This document shows, piece by piece, positions 1 to 11,830 of a stretch of DNA of 64,000 nt. The notes beneath the pieces are model-generated. The model made no database searches, was not told where the DNA came from, and worked only from the letters and a program-made list of their open reading frames with translations. Each line of letters begins with the position of its first letter. Position 1 is the first letter of the stretch. A program made the translations under genes and the position numbers. The stretch is taken from positions 1,674,001 to 1,738,000 of the forward strand of contig CP114125.1 in NCBI GenBank assembly GCA_029959195.1, in the 5' to 3' direction. Source of the DNA: Dictyophora rubrovolvata. Its lineage: Eukaryota > Basidiomycota > Agaricomycetes > Phallales > Phallaceae.

Positions 1-1372
1 CTATTAACACACTTTGTGACATCGGGATGATGTACGAGCCGCTAGTTGCTCGCTTCGGTATTATGACCTATTCTTTACGTCGGGATGTGTAGTAATTTTG
101 TCATCAGGAACCGAAAGGGCGGTGACAAGGCTGCCAATATGTACGTCAATTTATGCCCTGGTGTTCGAGCTAATTAAGATATGTGTTATATAGTATTCAC
201 AGCAGGTGAGAGGAGTTCTCTTATCGTTGAACCTGGTTCTCATGATATCGCTTAAGATCCCATGTTAACAGTATTGAACATTCATTCCTCACGTCTAGTT
301 CGCATTGACAAGTTCGCATAGGTTCTCATATCCACACCAGTTCAACTGTTCATCTGTTGGCGAATAAAGGTGTTGTTCAAGCTGATAAATACGAGATTTC
401 AAGGCACGTCATATCTTATCGCTTTCCTTTCCCTCTGTTCATTTGGTAAGTGCATTTTTTACTCCGAGATGATGGATAACTAACGATTTCATTAAACCAC
501 GACAGTCGGAGGGATATCCGTTTCTGTGTATAATGGTCACATACCGAAGTTTACTCAACTCGGTGACGCTCGCTGGGCTGTCATTCTTTGGCTTGTTCCC
601 TCAGCCGTAGTGGATATTTCCATAACTATATGTCTGGTATACTCATACGTAAGTTGTCCGATCTCCTCCGAGAGGCTCTTCATCCTTTTCATGCTGATTC
701 TCATCATAGCGAAAATGCCGAACAGGGTTTGGGAGAACAGACAACGTATTGAATAGAAATATCCGACGTAACCTATGCTTTTTGTTCGTCAATGCCGCTG
801 ATATTCACAACTGAATGAATTAGTTGCCATCCACACAGGTGCTGTTACTTCTATGTTTGCAATCCTAGACTATCTAGTCTTTCAAACTGTACCCGTAAGT
901 GGTAATATAGTCTCGTGGTGAGAAATTGTATATAACCTGTTGATTCTAAAGCAAACAACGGCGTAAGTTGCCTATAGCTTTCATTCGCGGATCAACTCAA
1001 ACCTTGCGCATAGTAATTTTGCATTCGACTTCGCCCTCGGGAAGCTGTATTCTAATTCCTTGTTGTCCACCTTCAACGCCAGAGCATATTCTACTCGTAA
1101 TGACATGGAAGATCAAACGAATTACAATATCTTGTTCGGGCCGCAAGACAATACGCAATCAATTGTGAGGGTCTCTCTCGGCTTTTTCTTTTCTTCTGCC
1201 TTACTTTACTTCGGAAATTGAGTCTTTAAATCAGCCAGTTTCGTTCCCACCTGAAGCCTCAGGCTCTTCAAGCGCTGATCTTGAATCACAGGTGTCAACA
1301 AATGATTTACACCCCAAAGTGTTGACTAGGATAGAACAGAATGAAGATATTACGGAACCTACATCTGTCTAG
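1..1372 (+). CDS. DUF6534-type multi-pass membrane protein (5' end outside window)
   Basis: The gene enters from the left edge; the initiator exon is not in the window. Readable exons, borders approximate: 1-88 (DIGMMYEPLVARFGIM), about 320-442 (VLISTPVQLFICWRIKVL), about 505-648 (a hydrophobic helix ending SITICLVYSY), 710-767 (RKCRTGFGRTDNVLNRNIR), 824-894 (HTGAVTSMFAILDYLVFQ), about 968-1164 (FALGKLYSNSLLSTLNARAY) and 1235-1372, a polar tail ending ITEPTSV and TAG. RTGF...TD..LNR and the KLYSNSLLSTLNAR block just before the C-terminal tail are the usual landmarks of DUF6534, a family of agaricomycete proteins with about seven transmembrane helices and no known function. The border of the sixth exon could not be fixed to the base. 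No frame break is forced. Confidence 0.75.
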
Positions 1373-1458
1373 TCTTTGTTTTCAATATTATATATTGCTA
1401 GCTAAACGTTGTCCAATTCTTGACACTACTTTTGAGCCTAGAGTGAACCGCCGATGCA

Positions 1459-2107
1459 ATGAGTGAGGGCTCAAAATTGATTCAAAAAGAGGTACAAAGA
1501 TCATTATTTGTCAATACGTTGCTGTTGGCTTTCGTGTGCTTTCCTATTTGCTGGGATCTTCCGTATGTCATTCTTTGTTCTCGACGTGAACGTAATTGAA
1601 GAAGCTCTAGGATCCTTCCTCGTCTATCCAATTAAACTATGATGCCCTGCTCCCTAAATCTCATTTCAGTCAGTTTGTCCGATGTATTGCATCCGTCCAA
1701 ACGCGAAATGCTACAAGGCGAAAGGTATTTGTGTCCTTTCCGTAAACCATGGCCGGGTCCTGAATTCATTAGTGCAATCTCAAATTTTTCTGGATTGTCA
1801 CCATAGTCGTGTAAGTTTCATGCTACCCCTCTAGAAATTTTCGTTTTGGATGCTGATCTTTTTCTCTATAGTTTTGTTTATGAGGTACGAGAGACGCACA
1901 GATATTTATCGCACATATTTTCCACCCCTATACAGAGTCCTTCTCCTTCCTGATGGCCTGGCTTTCTTGAACGCACAAGGCTTAAATTTTCACTCCCGAC
2001 AGATTCATAATGGTTATAACACATTCAATTTATTATTGTCACGCATATACAGAAAAGTGCGCATACATAATTTACATAAAAGAGTCCGAGATGATAGATC
2101 AAATTGA
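1459..2107 (+). CDS. Possible small multi-exon hypothetical gene
   Basis: Not recognised. A reading frame opens at ATG 1459 (MSEGSKLIQKEVQRSLFVN followed by a hydrophobic stretch to WDLP) and meets a GTATGT donor near 1563. A plausible next exon after TTTCAG near 1671 reads QFVRCIASVQTRNATRRK in phase. A last open stretch at about 1880-2107 (RYERRTDIYRTYFPPLYRV) ends in TGA. The joins between these pieces are not secure, and the gene could be decayed or could be chance reading frames. It lies just downstream of the DUF6534 gene on the same strand. Confidence 0.22.
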
Positions 2108-2201
2108 TGACCTGTCACGATGTTAGATGTTATAACCGAGTGGAGAAAATCTGGTCAAGCTGAATCATCTACTCACAGACATGGTCGTAATTATTCAGGA
2201 A

Positions 2202-2342
2202 TTAGAAGTCTTTCGCCTCGGTTAGTCCACCGGCGCCCATGTTGGGAATGGGATTGGGGTTAGGTGCAGGGGAAGCAGCTGCGTTGCCGACGAAAGCGGC
2301 GACGACAGTGAAAAGAGTAAGGGTAACAACTTTGAAGGACAT
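2202..2342 (-). CDS. 46-aa small secreted peptide, unknown function
   Basis: A single-exon frame runs from ATG (2340-2342) to TAA (2202-2204). It encodes a lysine-tipped hydrophobic leader (MSFKVV then TLTLFTVVAAFVGNAAA), a likely signal-peptidase site after AAA/S, and a short mature tail rich in Pro and Asn (PAPNPNPIPN) ending GAGGLTEAKDF. There are no cysteines and no C-terminal CaaX box, so it is not a classical basidiomycete lipopeptide pheromone. A TATAAAA box lies about 75 bases upstream of the ATG, at the spacing expected for a fungal promoter. Leader, promoter and clean stop support a real gene; homologs are unknown to me. Confidence 0.5.
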   Translation of the reverse strand: MSFKVVTLTLFTVVAAFVGNAAASPAPNPNPIPNMGAGGLTEAKDF

Positions 2343-3526
2343 CTTTCTCGCTTTGACTTCGAGAGATAGTGTGTGTTTTGAGTGATGAATAAAATTCGTC
2401 TAGATTGTCCTTGCATTTTATATCCATCCCGATTCCCATATGTGGTGTCTTTATTTTGGATGCGCAGCCTGAAAAAAGAGTGGATAATCGATGCATGATG
2501 GGCCTGCTGATTTTTCATATATATTTTGATATATGGGTAAATCCCTGAGGCCTCAAGCGTAATAGACCTTACTAGGGTCTGTAAATTTAAAGTATAAACC
2601 TTCCTGGGGCCTCGGAGAGCTCGGCCAAATCTATTGCAATTTTTTCGAAAGGTCTCATGACTAGCCCCAACCCACTTTTCTTTGTTTCATCATCAATCTT
2701 TCCCTGTATCTTTTTTTTGCACCACCTCTAAAATTTTTCTTTCTCTTTCCTTAGACTTCGAATCATGAAGACTTATAACTCCCAATCCTCCAAGTCATTC
2801 ACTCACAGTCTGTGAAACAAAGTTATTGAATGGCAAGTTGAAGTACAACTCTAAACAAAAATATCCCTCAGTAGTATAGAAATGAAGAGCTTCATTCACG
2901 GAACCCTGAAATTGATATGATGCGAAATCAGCCTGAAGGGTAGTATTATGACCTTATGACCCCTATCGTACTTATGACACGGCACACTATTTTTGTCACA
3001 ATCCATGGATTTACATAAAGAAACTTGTGATGTACGCGAGACAGGAGTAAAGTAGTAATGTGAGTTAAAATTAGAATGGAACAGACGAGGGCAACATAGA
3101 TTCGCGGCTCCAGTCTCAAGTTCTGCTACCACTCAAAGTAGAGGAGTGAAAACGATGTTCTTTTGCACGTTTATATACAGTTCGTTATGCGACAAAATAA
3201 AAACGGGTTTTTAGTTTAGACTAGGTCAAAATGGTTAAAGTGTCTAACAGACTAAATGCTAAGGAGAATATGCAAAGGTCGGAACGAGATGTAGACCAAA
3301 CATGAATGAATTGATAAAGATCCGCTGTGGTATCCGCCCGCCAATCAATCAACGTACATACCTCGGCCTTGCGCCTTGCCTTGTATAGTCCCTGGGGACC
3401 GCCTTTTACTGCTTACTGCGCATGCAACCTCTTCTAACCCTCAATCTCGTACACGCGAATCGCGAATTCCAACCACTTTTCAACCACTCATTAACTATTA
3501 CCTCGCCGGTTCCAATTTCTACTACC
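2343..3526. other. Intergenic stretch
   Basis: Apart from the TATA box above, I see no coding exon with family similarity. The last 100-150 bases resemble the 5' leader of the zinc-finger unit (for example CCTCGGCCTTG, then a leader before ATGCGCC) and so belong to the decayed copy that follows. Confidence 0.4.
2416..2422 (-). promoter_or_regulatory. TATA box of the small secreted peptide gene
   Basis: TATAAAA read on the minus strand, about 75 bases upstream of the ATG at 2342. Confidence 0.45.
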
Positions 3527-4496
3527 ATGCGCCGTTACATCAAATACAACTTTGACAACTACGCCGACGTTGCTGACGAGGCCAATTTTCACTTCGACGA
3601 CCCAGCATCAGCTGTAGGCTGTAGCTAGTTTAAATTCGAGCTCCAGCCACACAACAATCCAACAACAACCTCCTCTTCAACCGGTGCGTCCCAGTCCTTT
3701 TTCCTTGTCTTTAATTCATGTATATAGAGCAAAACGCTTCAACCCCTCTACGACTCTGCACTTGATGTCGTCTGGGTTCCCTTCGAACCGAACGATATGA
3801 ACCTGCTGGAACGTGAGTACTTCGAACTCATCCCACAAGAACCCACGTTCTGTAAGACAACGTTTTGAATTTTACTTCTCTCGTGCGAGTAGCCGATACG
3901 TATGTCACTTATAGACGGCCAAAATCAACAGTCATGGGTTCATGGAATGCCGGACCACGAGCCAGCGGTATATCCTTCTATGGCGGACCCCAGCTTGCAA
4001 ACAGATGCAAGAGATAGATCAGCTTAGCACCATAAACGCGACCATTTCACCTGCCATCACCCCATCCTCCTCTGACGATGAAATCCATCTGTTTCGAGAA
4101 CAAATCTTCCTCAAAGAGACGACCTTCCAACGCACAAAATTTCCGACACATTCTCGAGCTTTGCAGACAAACAACCTCCCGCCAAATTCTGGAAATGTCT
4201 CTTCCACGACCCATGTCGCCGGGACACTCGGGCTTCTGGTTGCGGTGCCATCCTCTACGGAAGTCGTAATCTCCGACAAAATATCGGAATGTGTGCTAAA
4301 CTTGAATGATGCTTGATAGAGAAGGTGATCTATCACCTGGGGAGGCGGTGGCTCTTTTTCGAGGCAGGTCCTCATAGATTCCGAGTGCGAGGTTCCTGAT
4401 TGTGCGTATTTCAGGAAGCATGGAGAATCCTTTCGCTATGTCAGTTATCGGGCTGATATTCAAAACGCCAGGTATATCCAAAGACACTATTCGTAG
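3527..4496 (+). pseudogene. Decayed, diverged copy of the two-zinc-finger gene
   Basis: This copy aligns along its length with the intact genes at 8182 and 16717: start region ATGCGCC, the block YDSALDVVWVPF (intact YDPASRIVWVPF), an intron at the same place (GTAAGACA near 3853 to TTATAG near 3916), STINATISPAITPSSS, the finger region KCLFHDPCRR, and the C-terminal CEVPDCAYFRKHGESFRYVSYR ending at TAG 4496. It no longer reads through: the frame shifts before STINAT and again beyond, an early stop follows the start, and both finger histidines of the first finger are replaced (NIGMC in place of HIGVH). The text after the intron (NQQSWVHGMPDHEPAVYPSM) is closer to the copy at 63 kb than to the intact ones, so it belongs to an older branch. 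Confidence 0.7.
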
Positions 4497-5724
4497 CCAA
4501 GTCTGAACGAAGAACATTGGAGGAGATTTAGAGAAGTAAAAGCGGTTATTTATTCAGATGATGTCAAATCACAGGCGCAAAAAAGCATACCTTAGAATAA
4601 AATCACTCATTGTAACAAAGATATCAATTTATATCGGATGTGTATCCGATCACAGAGAAAGATAGGGAAAGCACCCATGCACGTCCATGGCCACGTCGGG
4701 ACTTGAAGTCAGTTGGCACCCGTGAAGTGCACACATACAAACAACTTGAACTTAGCCAGGCTTGTAGACTCAGAACGGATTCGCCTGTTTTCTTCGGGGG
4801 AGGCGTCCACAGCTCTTGCATGCCTCGGCACTAGCGGAGTTGAATACATACAAACAAATACAAATAAGTGTGGTGAGCCTTTGCTCAACCTTTGCTGCAT
4901 GGGGCACATGCAAGGGAAGAACACCCCATACGACAGCGAAATGAGACTCTCAATAAAGTACGCTTACGCGTGGATTTGATGCAGTGTCCGTAGTTTCATT
5001 CTTTTCAGCCACTTCGATAATGGAACATCGATGCGCCGTCTGACTCGTTCATGGAACGTGCTGATCAGGCATATTTGTGTTTATTCAAGTCTAAGGTACA
5101 CTAGTCCATTCATATCACAAATTAAAATATCGACTGCAGGTTCCACGAGGCTCCAGGACATTCTCAGAGGTTAGCTAGGCGCTTTTATCCTTCAAGTTGG
5201 CTATGGATGGAAATGTCTTTTCTATGACGACAGTTTCAAACATATACTTCGCATGATTAATAATAAGAGTTTACGGGTCCCGCCTCTCGTTCCGGATTTG
5301 TTTCCTTTCTGACTTGTCGTCATCGACAACAGATTTCCGATTTCACATGTTCTCGAATCCTCAATGCAAGCCTAAAAGAAACGTTTCTGTGAAATTATGA
5401 CGATCATGCTGTCAAGCCCGAAATGGTATTTGAACGTCGTCAGTTCTAAGCCTATAGATCAGAAAATTGTCATCACTATGTAACTTAAGACGTGTCGTGA
5501 CTCGTATGCCCATGTATCACAGGTACCTATTACACGAGGTTTCATGTTCTTTAGTGTAACGTCAATGAGTCATTAATTCATCACAGGGTCCATGCGGATT
5601 ACTTTCGCTTTTCAGTGCGCAAAGGATAAAATCAATAAAAACGCAGCAATCGGGAGCATCAAGATTCCTTAAAGTTCTCATCTCCTCACTTTATTATCAT
5701 TTCAAATTCTTCGCAGCAAGATCC
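4497..5724. other. 3' flank of the decayed zinc-finger copy, then intergenic DNA
   Basis: Bases 4500-4860 carry the recognisable 3' flank of the zinc-finger unit (GGTTATTTATT, GCGCAAAAAA, CATACCTTAGA, CACCCATGCACGTCC, GGCCACGTCGG), with short repeats of ACATACAAACAA. From 4900 to the BTB start I see no supported gene. Confidence 0.45.
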
Positions 5725-6856
5725 ATGGTGGCTGAAGGCAAAGAACATCCAGAAATAATTCAGGCTAAAAAAATCGTCTCATTAGATGCTCCTCCTTACT
5801 GGCATTGCTCCGGTGACGTTATTCTACAAGTCAAGAATAATGGGATAGAATATCGATTTCGCGTCCATCAACATATTATTTCCTTGCATAGTCCTGTTTG
5901 GAAAGATATGTTTAACCTGGGGAAAGAATCTGAAAAGCGTTCAGTGCAGGACGGGTTGCCAGTTGTACCGTTGGAGGATCCATTGAAGGACGTGTGTTCT
6001 TTGATTTGGGCACTTTATTACGGCCTGTACGTGTAAAAAAAAAAAATTTGGTTGAACCATAAGAATAATTCTATTGAATTCACTCAATACCATTGACAGA
6101 GATGACTTTTACGAAAGTACTGTTCTAAAAGAGACTCTTGGATTGTCGACATTCGGGGAGGACGTCGACGTTCGCGAGACGACTGATCTGGAAATCACTC
6201 TTGGGCTATTGCGGTTATCTCACAAGTATCAGGCTGACAAGATACATAAAGTCGTGGTCAGGCTAGTTCTAGAGAGCTGGTCACTTAATTGCCACGAGTA
6301 TTTCGAAAAAGATCAATCAGAGCGAGAGAGGATAGCGAGCAGCATCGAGGTGATCAGGGCGGCAAGAACGACAAATTGCGCCGTTTTGCTTCCAACAGCA
6401 TTTTATGAACTCGCTACAGTTCCGATGGAACGATGGACGGTAGATGGGGTAAACAAGCTTTGCCTTCTTTCATCCGAAGACCTCAGGTGTCTCTTTCTCG
6501 GCAAAAGTCGAATATATCTAAGCTACAAAAATTTTCTTGAAAGACTATTGGAGGAATACCGCATAGGACACGAGTATAGTGCTATACGTTGTTGCAATCG
6601 CCGCCAAATCTTGCTCAGGCTGCAAGCCGAGCTTGGCTCCAGGTTTTTGGACGGCACACCCAACTTCGAAAAAACGTTCGCTTTGAGATTACTGACTGAT
6701 CTCGGTGTCAAAAACTGCATAACCTGTGAAGGTTGGATTTTCGGGTTATTAAGGGACTTAGAGGAGGATATTTGGAAGAACCTACCCGTTGAATTTAATT
6801 TACCTGATGTGGATGTTGAGTACAGGATGCCTCGAAAACGTAGAACGTTTCTGTAG
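5725..6856 (+). CDS. BTB/POZ domain protein
   Basis: Two exons, 5725-6026 and 6100-6856. The GTACGT donor and GACAG acceptor bound a 73-base intron that keeps frame (join YYGL/DDFYEST), giving 352 aa. The N-terminal part reads as a BTB/POZ fold: HCSGDVILQVKNNGIEYRF, then VHQHIISLHSPVWKDMF, then LPVVPLEDPLKDVCSLIWAL, and the segment after the intron ending LGLLRLSHKYQADKI. BTB proteins of this kind are a large agaricomycete family thought to dimerise or recruit cullin-3, but individual roles are unknown. The C-terminal 220 residues are helical and include several cysteines (IRCCNRR, CITCEGW) without a clear zinc motif. The gene ends in a basic MPRKRRTFL tail. It lies between two zinc-finger units but is not part of them. 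Confidence 0.8.
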
Positions 6857-7784
6857 GACATAATAATAATCGAAAAGGAAAAAGTTTCATTTGAAAATGA
6901 AGGACGTTGTTCATCGGTTTGGATATTTATGTGACAGTCGCAATACCCCGAGAATAACCTCTTAATACTATGCCAGGGGATCACGCGTATGCCCCACCGT
7001 GCACTACTGCAGTTGTTATTCGTTGTGTTTGGAGAAAAGCCCCTTTGGGGTCTCAAACGTCGATTATGATGCATAATAGAGTGAGCTACCAAGGTCCTAT
7101 GCTCATGTGAATACTACTCGAGTGCTAATCAAAGCTCATACGAAAACATGCTCTTTATGATTATTTTAATTCGCTGTAGCCTGTAGACACCCAAAATTCT
7201 CAACAGTTTTTTTTCCAGTGTGATTTCCATATTTTTTGATGCGGATCTTTGAAGGATTGACAAAAACGGTGCAGTACTAGTATGCATGCATGCATGTATT
7301 TTTCGCACCGCGTTGAGTCGCTTTTTATTCCAAGAGATTCACAGTAAGATCATGAACGGCTAATTACTATCCCCGGTCACGAAAAACTAAGGCTTGGGAA
7401 GAGACCGCAACTTTGTACTAAGTACATCAATCGGTGATCAATTGCGTACAGTGCATTTTTTTCTTCCTTGATGCTAATTTCACTTCCCTTGTAACAGGCT
7501 CGCAAGTCCTGACCCGAGACCCGATAGATGTATGCGCTTAATGCGCGGTCTGACAAATGCGAAGGTCAACGAATAGTCAAGATTGAATCAACCTAATCAA
7601 CTAAAGAGGAACTCAAGGGGAGAGAAAATTGGTCAAATTGAATTCAAAGGCATGACTGGTGTGCGTCCCGGGAGGTGTTGAAAGATAGGGGCTTGAATAC
7701 AGCAGAGATCGAGAGAAGTCATTCTGAGGCGCATTTTAACATGGGGTAAATCGGAAAGACTCTCCCCGTCTCCAAAAAAATAAT
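6857..7784. other. Intergenic, no gene seen
   Basis: No exon with similarity to a known family. A short ATGC run (ATGCATGCATGCATG) lies near 7282. Confidence 0.4.
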
Positions 7785-8056
7785 GCCATTGATTGTCAAG
7801 TCACTAAACACGACACTGGATGATCGGCTTGGTGCCACATGAAGGTCGGTTTATTGTTCTGCTGAGCGTAACTGAAAATGACACACCTTGCGATTTCGCT
7901 AATAGGGACAGGATTGTGAGGCCCGTCCCATATATAATTGGACATACATGTTGTCCTAGTTGTCCACTGTAGTGTCCTCCCCTCTCGGCCGTATGGACAC
8001 ATCTCCGTCAGAGGACAGAATGCCCATCGAAACGGGTCGATTCAGCCTCGTTCTTG

Positions 8057-8064
8057 TATATATA
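8057..8064 (+). promoter_or_regulatory. TATA box of zinc-finger gene, copy 2
   Basis: TATATATA about 118 bases upstream of the ATG. It is conserved in the copy at 16.6 kb. Confidence 0.5.
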
Positions 8065-8181
8065 GTCCCGTCAGGACCGTGATCTACTGCAAGTCTTTCT
8101 CATCCTCCTTCTCGTACACGCACCCGCGTCGCGTAATCCAACCCTTGTCACCATTACCTTACACCATTTTCCATTTCCACC

Positions 8182-9044
8182 ATGCGCCACATCACAAACA
8201 ACTCTGGAATCCACGGCACTGACGAATCATACCCATACCTTGATCCAGCTTTACGGCCTGCGGGGACCCAGCCTCCTAATCCAGTGGGTGAAGTCCCCCA
8301 ACCGATCTACGATCCCGCTTCAAGGATCGTATGGGTGCCGTTCAGAGTGGAGGAGGATGTGAATCCATCAGAAATTGCCTTTGAAGATGTGCCGCAAGGC
8401 CCGATGTTCCGTAAGACATGTCTTTCACTTCTTTCGTGCAAGCCGCTAATATGTTACTTATAGATGATCAGAATCAGCCATTGGATCATGGATCTACAAC
8501 CGGGCCCGCGAATTCGAGGGGTGTTAACGTCGACCCCAGTTTGCAATTGCAAACCACAGATCAAATTAACACCATAAACGCGACTGCGTCGCGTGCCACA
8601 ACCCCATCCTCCTCCCCTCTAAAGAGAAAATCCGTTTTTTCTTCCGCCAACAACGAAACACCCTCGAAGAGACGGCACTACAACGAGGAAGACTTCCAAC
8701 ACGTTCCCGGTCTTTACAAACAGACCTCCACCAAAGTCTGGGAATGCCTCTTTCGAGACCCACGCCGCAGGGGCACCCGAGCGGCTGGTTGCGGTACAAT
8801 CCTTAGCGGAACGCGCAATCTCCAGCGGCATATCGGAGTCCACGCTAAGCTGGAGCAATGTTTGATAGAGGAAGGCGATCTATCACCTGAGGAGGCGGTG
8901 GCTCTTCCGAGGCAGGTCCTGATGGAATACGAGTGCGAGGATTCTGATTGTGGGTATTTGAAGGAGAACGGGGAACCATATCGATATGTTGCATATCGGG
9001 TGGATGCTCAAAAGGCTAGGCATATTCAAAGATATCACTCCTAG
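8182..9044 (+). CDS. Two-zinc-finger protein, intact copy (269 aa)
   Basis: Exons 8182-8410 and 8464-9044 join in frame across a 53-base intron (GTAAGACA ... TTATAG). The protein starts MRHITNNSGIHGTDESYPY and has a Pro-rich region with QPIYDPASRIVWVPFRVEED, then a Ser/Thr- and Lys-rich linker (SSSPLKRKS, ETPSKRRHYNEEDFQHVPG) that looks like a nuclear-localisation region. Finger 1 is C-X14-C-X12-H-X3-H (WECLFRDP...GCGTILSG...NLQRHIGVH), close to a BED or C2H2 finger. Finger 2 is C-X4-C-X23-H-X4-H (YECEDSDCGY...ARHIQRYHS) at the very C-terminus. Between them is ECLIEEGDLSPEEA-like acidic text. A DNA-binding role is inferred; no catalytic domain is present. I do not recognise the family by name. 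Confidence 0.72.
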
Positions 9045-9339
9045 CGTTTGAGCGAAGAACAATGGGAAGAGGTCTAGAGAAGTGAAAGTAGTTATTTATT
9101 GAAATCATGTTAAGATAATATTGGCGCAAAAAATATACCTTAGACTTGTGAATGAATGTAATTCCATTTGAACAAAATGTCCGTTTTTATATTCATTTGC
9201 TTTTCATTATCGGTTGTGGTGAAAGGGAAGCATGCATGCATGGCCACGTCGGAGCTTGAAGTGAGCGCTCGTAAAGCACACCGCCGGCTCTTCCGCCGCT
9301 GTGGATATCCGACTCTATAAACACATCAGAGGGCAGACT

Positions 9340-11830
9340 GAGCATTTGAGAGGTTGCGAGGCTGAATTGTTGGTCAGACGTGCTGATGATCGAGCCGACG
9401 CGGGTGGCAGTGCGCTCGCGGCTCGTTTGAACTTTAAAGTTGTGGTAATGCATAGTATGTTAAAAGCCGCATTACTCATTTGTGTATTTTTTTTTGATGA
9501 TATGATATTTTTGCAGATCGAGATTATATCGAAAGTTCTATCAAGGGGGAACAAATATCTACTCTTAAATTCGAACGATCTTTCTTTCTGATGAGACTAC
9601 ACTTCTAAAAATGGTCGGAGATGTTCGATAATACAAACAACAGACTTCGCAACAGTCATCAACAATTCGCCTGTTTCAGCTCAACTGAAAGTATGCACGC
9701 AATCAAGCCAACAAGCCACCTTACTTATTAATGTTACTATTCGTTAGCGTCGAGCGTACCACACTTTCCTCGATTTCCCCACGTTTATACAACACTCGTC
9801 GAGTCGTAGCCTAAGGCATTCAAGAACACGACAGCATGGATGAACTAACTCAATTCATTCAAGAAGGAAGCAACAGCCCTCGCATAAAGTACGAGCCCGA
9901 TAACGCATGGAGTAGCGGCACTTCAAACACGAACCCTGCCTTTCAAGTAGGAAATATGGGAGCTCCCGTATCTTCTCCTTTGTTAACGGTTTTGATTGGC
10001 AGTGTTTCTTTCACTTTCGAAGGTAAAAACCATTCTTTTTCTTTTCTCAGCCCGTCAAAGTAGAACTCATACCGGACTTTTTTTGCTAGGAATCGCCATA
10101 GCGGGGGTGATAACATACATAAGTTCTTCAAGTACGCCAGTTGAATCTAAAATAGGGAGCTGTAGCGTGGATAATGAATTATTAAACACGAGTATACCAT
10201 CATCCTCGCAAAACAACTGGCATTTCTGCAGCAGCGGAATTTTACCGGATGGCATACATACACTCACAATGAATTTTTCAACCTCAGACTCAGCTGACTC
10301 GCCTCTTATCTTTTTTGACAATTTTCTATATGCTCCTTCTCCAACCAAACAATTCAACTCGACGGATTCAGACGTATCGGTTCTCATTGAATCATCTGAC
10401 CCGGCTATAACTTATTCGGGGAATTTTGTTATAGAAAGTGATACGGACTCTGCTCGACTTACGAATGCTGAGAATGCATTTATAACAGTTCCATTTTTTG
10501 GTAGGTCTATTTACATTCCTCCTATTTCAAAATCGATTACCCCCGAATCCGATTAGGTCAACAATTGACTTGGTATGGAGCCTACTCAACGTCTATGCCA
10601 TCTACCCCATCGTTCGCCGAGTATTCTATTGATGGAGGGATTCCTACACAATTCACTCTCGCCGGCTCCAATCCTACTTCTCCTTTACTCAATCAGCTTT
10701 TGTTCCAAACTGAAGTTCTTCCACAAGGCTCTCATCAGCTCACAGCAACATACTTGGGTGACGCACAAGCACCCCTCAGTCTCTCTTTCGTGGTCGTACG
10801 GAACTTCAGCAGCACCACAACTACTGACCCCACAACAGCCATTCCTTCCCCCACTACCGCTTCTCCTTCTCAATCTACTTCGACGGGGTCCTCGCATAAC
10901 CACCAGAGTATAATAATCGGTATCGTCGTCGGTGTTTCGATCTTTCTAATAATGATTGGCGTTATGTTCAGACGACACATTAAAAACCGAGTTCTGCAGT
11001 GCTTGAAAACTCGGCGTAAAAATAAAGACGAAGGGAAGGAAGAACTGCCTGAAATTTCACTCAATCTATATGGAACCATGCCAGCCGTATCTATAATTAC
11101 TATTACGCCGGACGCCTCTGAAATAGATGACTTTGGAGAGATCGGGACTGATGGTAGTAGCCTGTTAATCCTGGACCCAGACCGCAGCACAATTTTTACT
11201 CAGCTAACTCCAGCCGACTCTACCGAAACGCTATTAAACGCCTCACTATCGTATACTACTCATACCCCTAGTCATACCCCTAGCCTGACTCCTTTTGAAA
11301 TTCCAAGTCTCCCAGTTGTAGACTTTGGAAAAAGGGCAACTCGCTTGGACAATAATTTTTCTCAGACCCGAGTTCACAACCATCGTTCCGCGAATTATGA
11401 TGTCGATAATTCAAACGTTCTGAATCAAGGTAGTCAACGGTTACCGTCTAGTCTTTTGGATCAGACGCAGGAAGGAAAGGAAGGAAAGGATCCAGGATCT
11501 AATGACGTAGCTATTGCCCGGGCCGTCACTTTACAGATGCTGACAACACAGCCGACGTTGAGATCGAGTCTCACACCACCAATGGTGAGTATTAGAGCGT
11601 TGAAAATATCGATGTTGATCCGAGAAGAAGAGCACTGATCATTGACCATGTTCATTCGACTTTTAGAATACTGAAGAAATGCATATCGATAGCGGTGTTC
11701 GTCTGGGTAGGCAGACTTTGGTTTATGATGAGACGAGTTCTGCGGAGTGGTCTTTGAGGTCGAAACGTAGACTACCTCCCGGGTATTCTCATGTTTAAGC
11801 CCGCAATTTCTGAAATAAAAGCAGTTATAT
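9340..11830 (+). repeat. Left arm of a 2.5-kb inverted duplication
   Basis: From about 9340 (GAGGTTGCGAG, then GATGATCGAG.CGACGCGG, GCTCGCGGCTCGTT) through the transmembrane gene to about 11830 (CGTAGACTACCTCC, then a TCTCATG-type stop region), the sequence matches the reverse complement of about 20600-23110. Exons are better conserved than the flanks, so the duplication is not very recent. Confidence 0.7.
9836..11798 (+). CDS. Single-pass transmembrane protein with galactose-binding-like ectodomain (585 aa)
   Basis: Four exons: 9836-10022, 10090-10500, 10557-11584, 11667-11798. All joins are in phase and match the copy at 20.6-22.6 kb exactly in exon 2 and exon 4 length. The ectodomain seems to hold two related modules (about residues 18-150: IKYEPDNAWSS...SFTFEG...ILPDGIHTLTMNF; and about 158-285: ITYSGNF...LTWYGAYS...YSIDGG...QGSHQLTATYL), resembling the galactose-binding-like folds common in agaricomycete surface proteins. 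A Ser/Thr/Pro stalk leads to one helix at about 317-337 (SIIIGIVVGVSIFLIMIGVM), followed by basic RRHIKNR and a cytoplasmic tail of about 245 residues ending LRSKRRLPPGYSHV. There is no clear N-terminal signal peptide, which is usual for neither family nor topology; an unseen upstream exon is possible. The ligand is unknown. Confidence 0.72.

Larger units (their letters stand above)
7785..9340 (+). repeat. Dispersed zinc-finger unit, copy 2 (intact)
   Basis: Similarity to the unit at 16343 begins near the shared TGTCAAGTCACTAAACAC-type segment, includes a promoter with TCCCATATATAATTGGACA and GGCCGTATGGACACATC, the whole gene, and a 3' flank (GGTTATTTATT-like, GCGCAAAAA.TATACCTTAGA, CTTGTGAATGAATGTAAT, GCCACGTCGGAGCT, GAAGTGAGCGC, GGATATCCG). 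The unit then continues into CATCAGAGGGCAGACTG, which resembles the promoter of another unit, before it is cut off by the left arm of the inverted duplication near 9340. Confidence 0.65.

Noticed and set aside
2202-2342. Basidiomycete mating pheromone precursor
   Set aside because: Length and leader invite the idea, but there is no C-terminal CaaX box and no Cys at all; no pheromone receptor is nearby.
7785-9340. Zinc-finger unit as a classical cut-and-paste DNA transposon
   Set aside because: No transposase domain, no terminal inverted repeats and no target-site duplication could be seen at the copies in the window. Kept as a repeat of unknown type.
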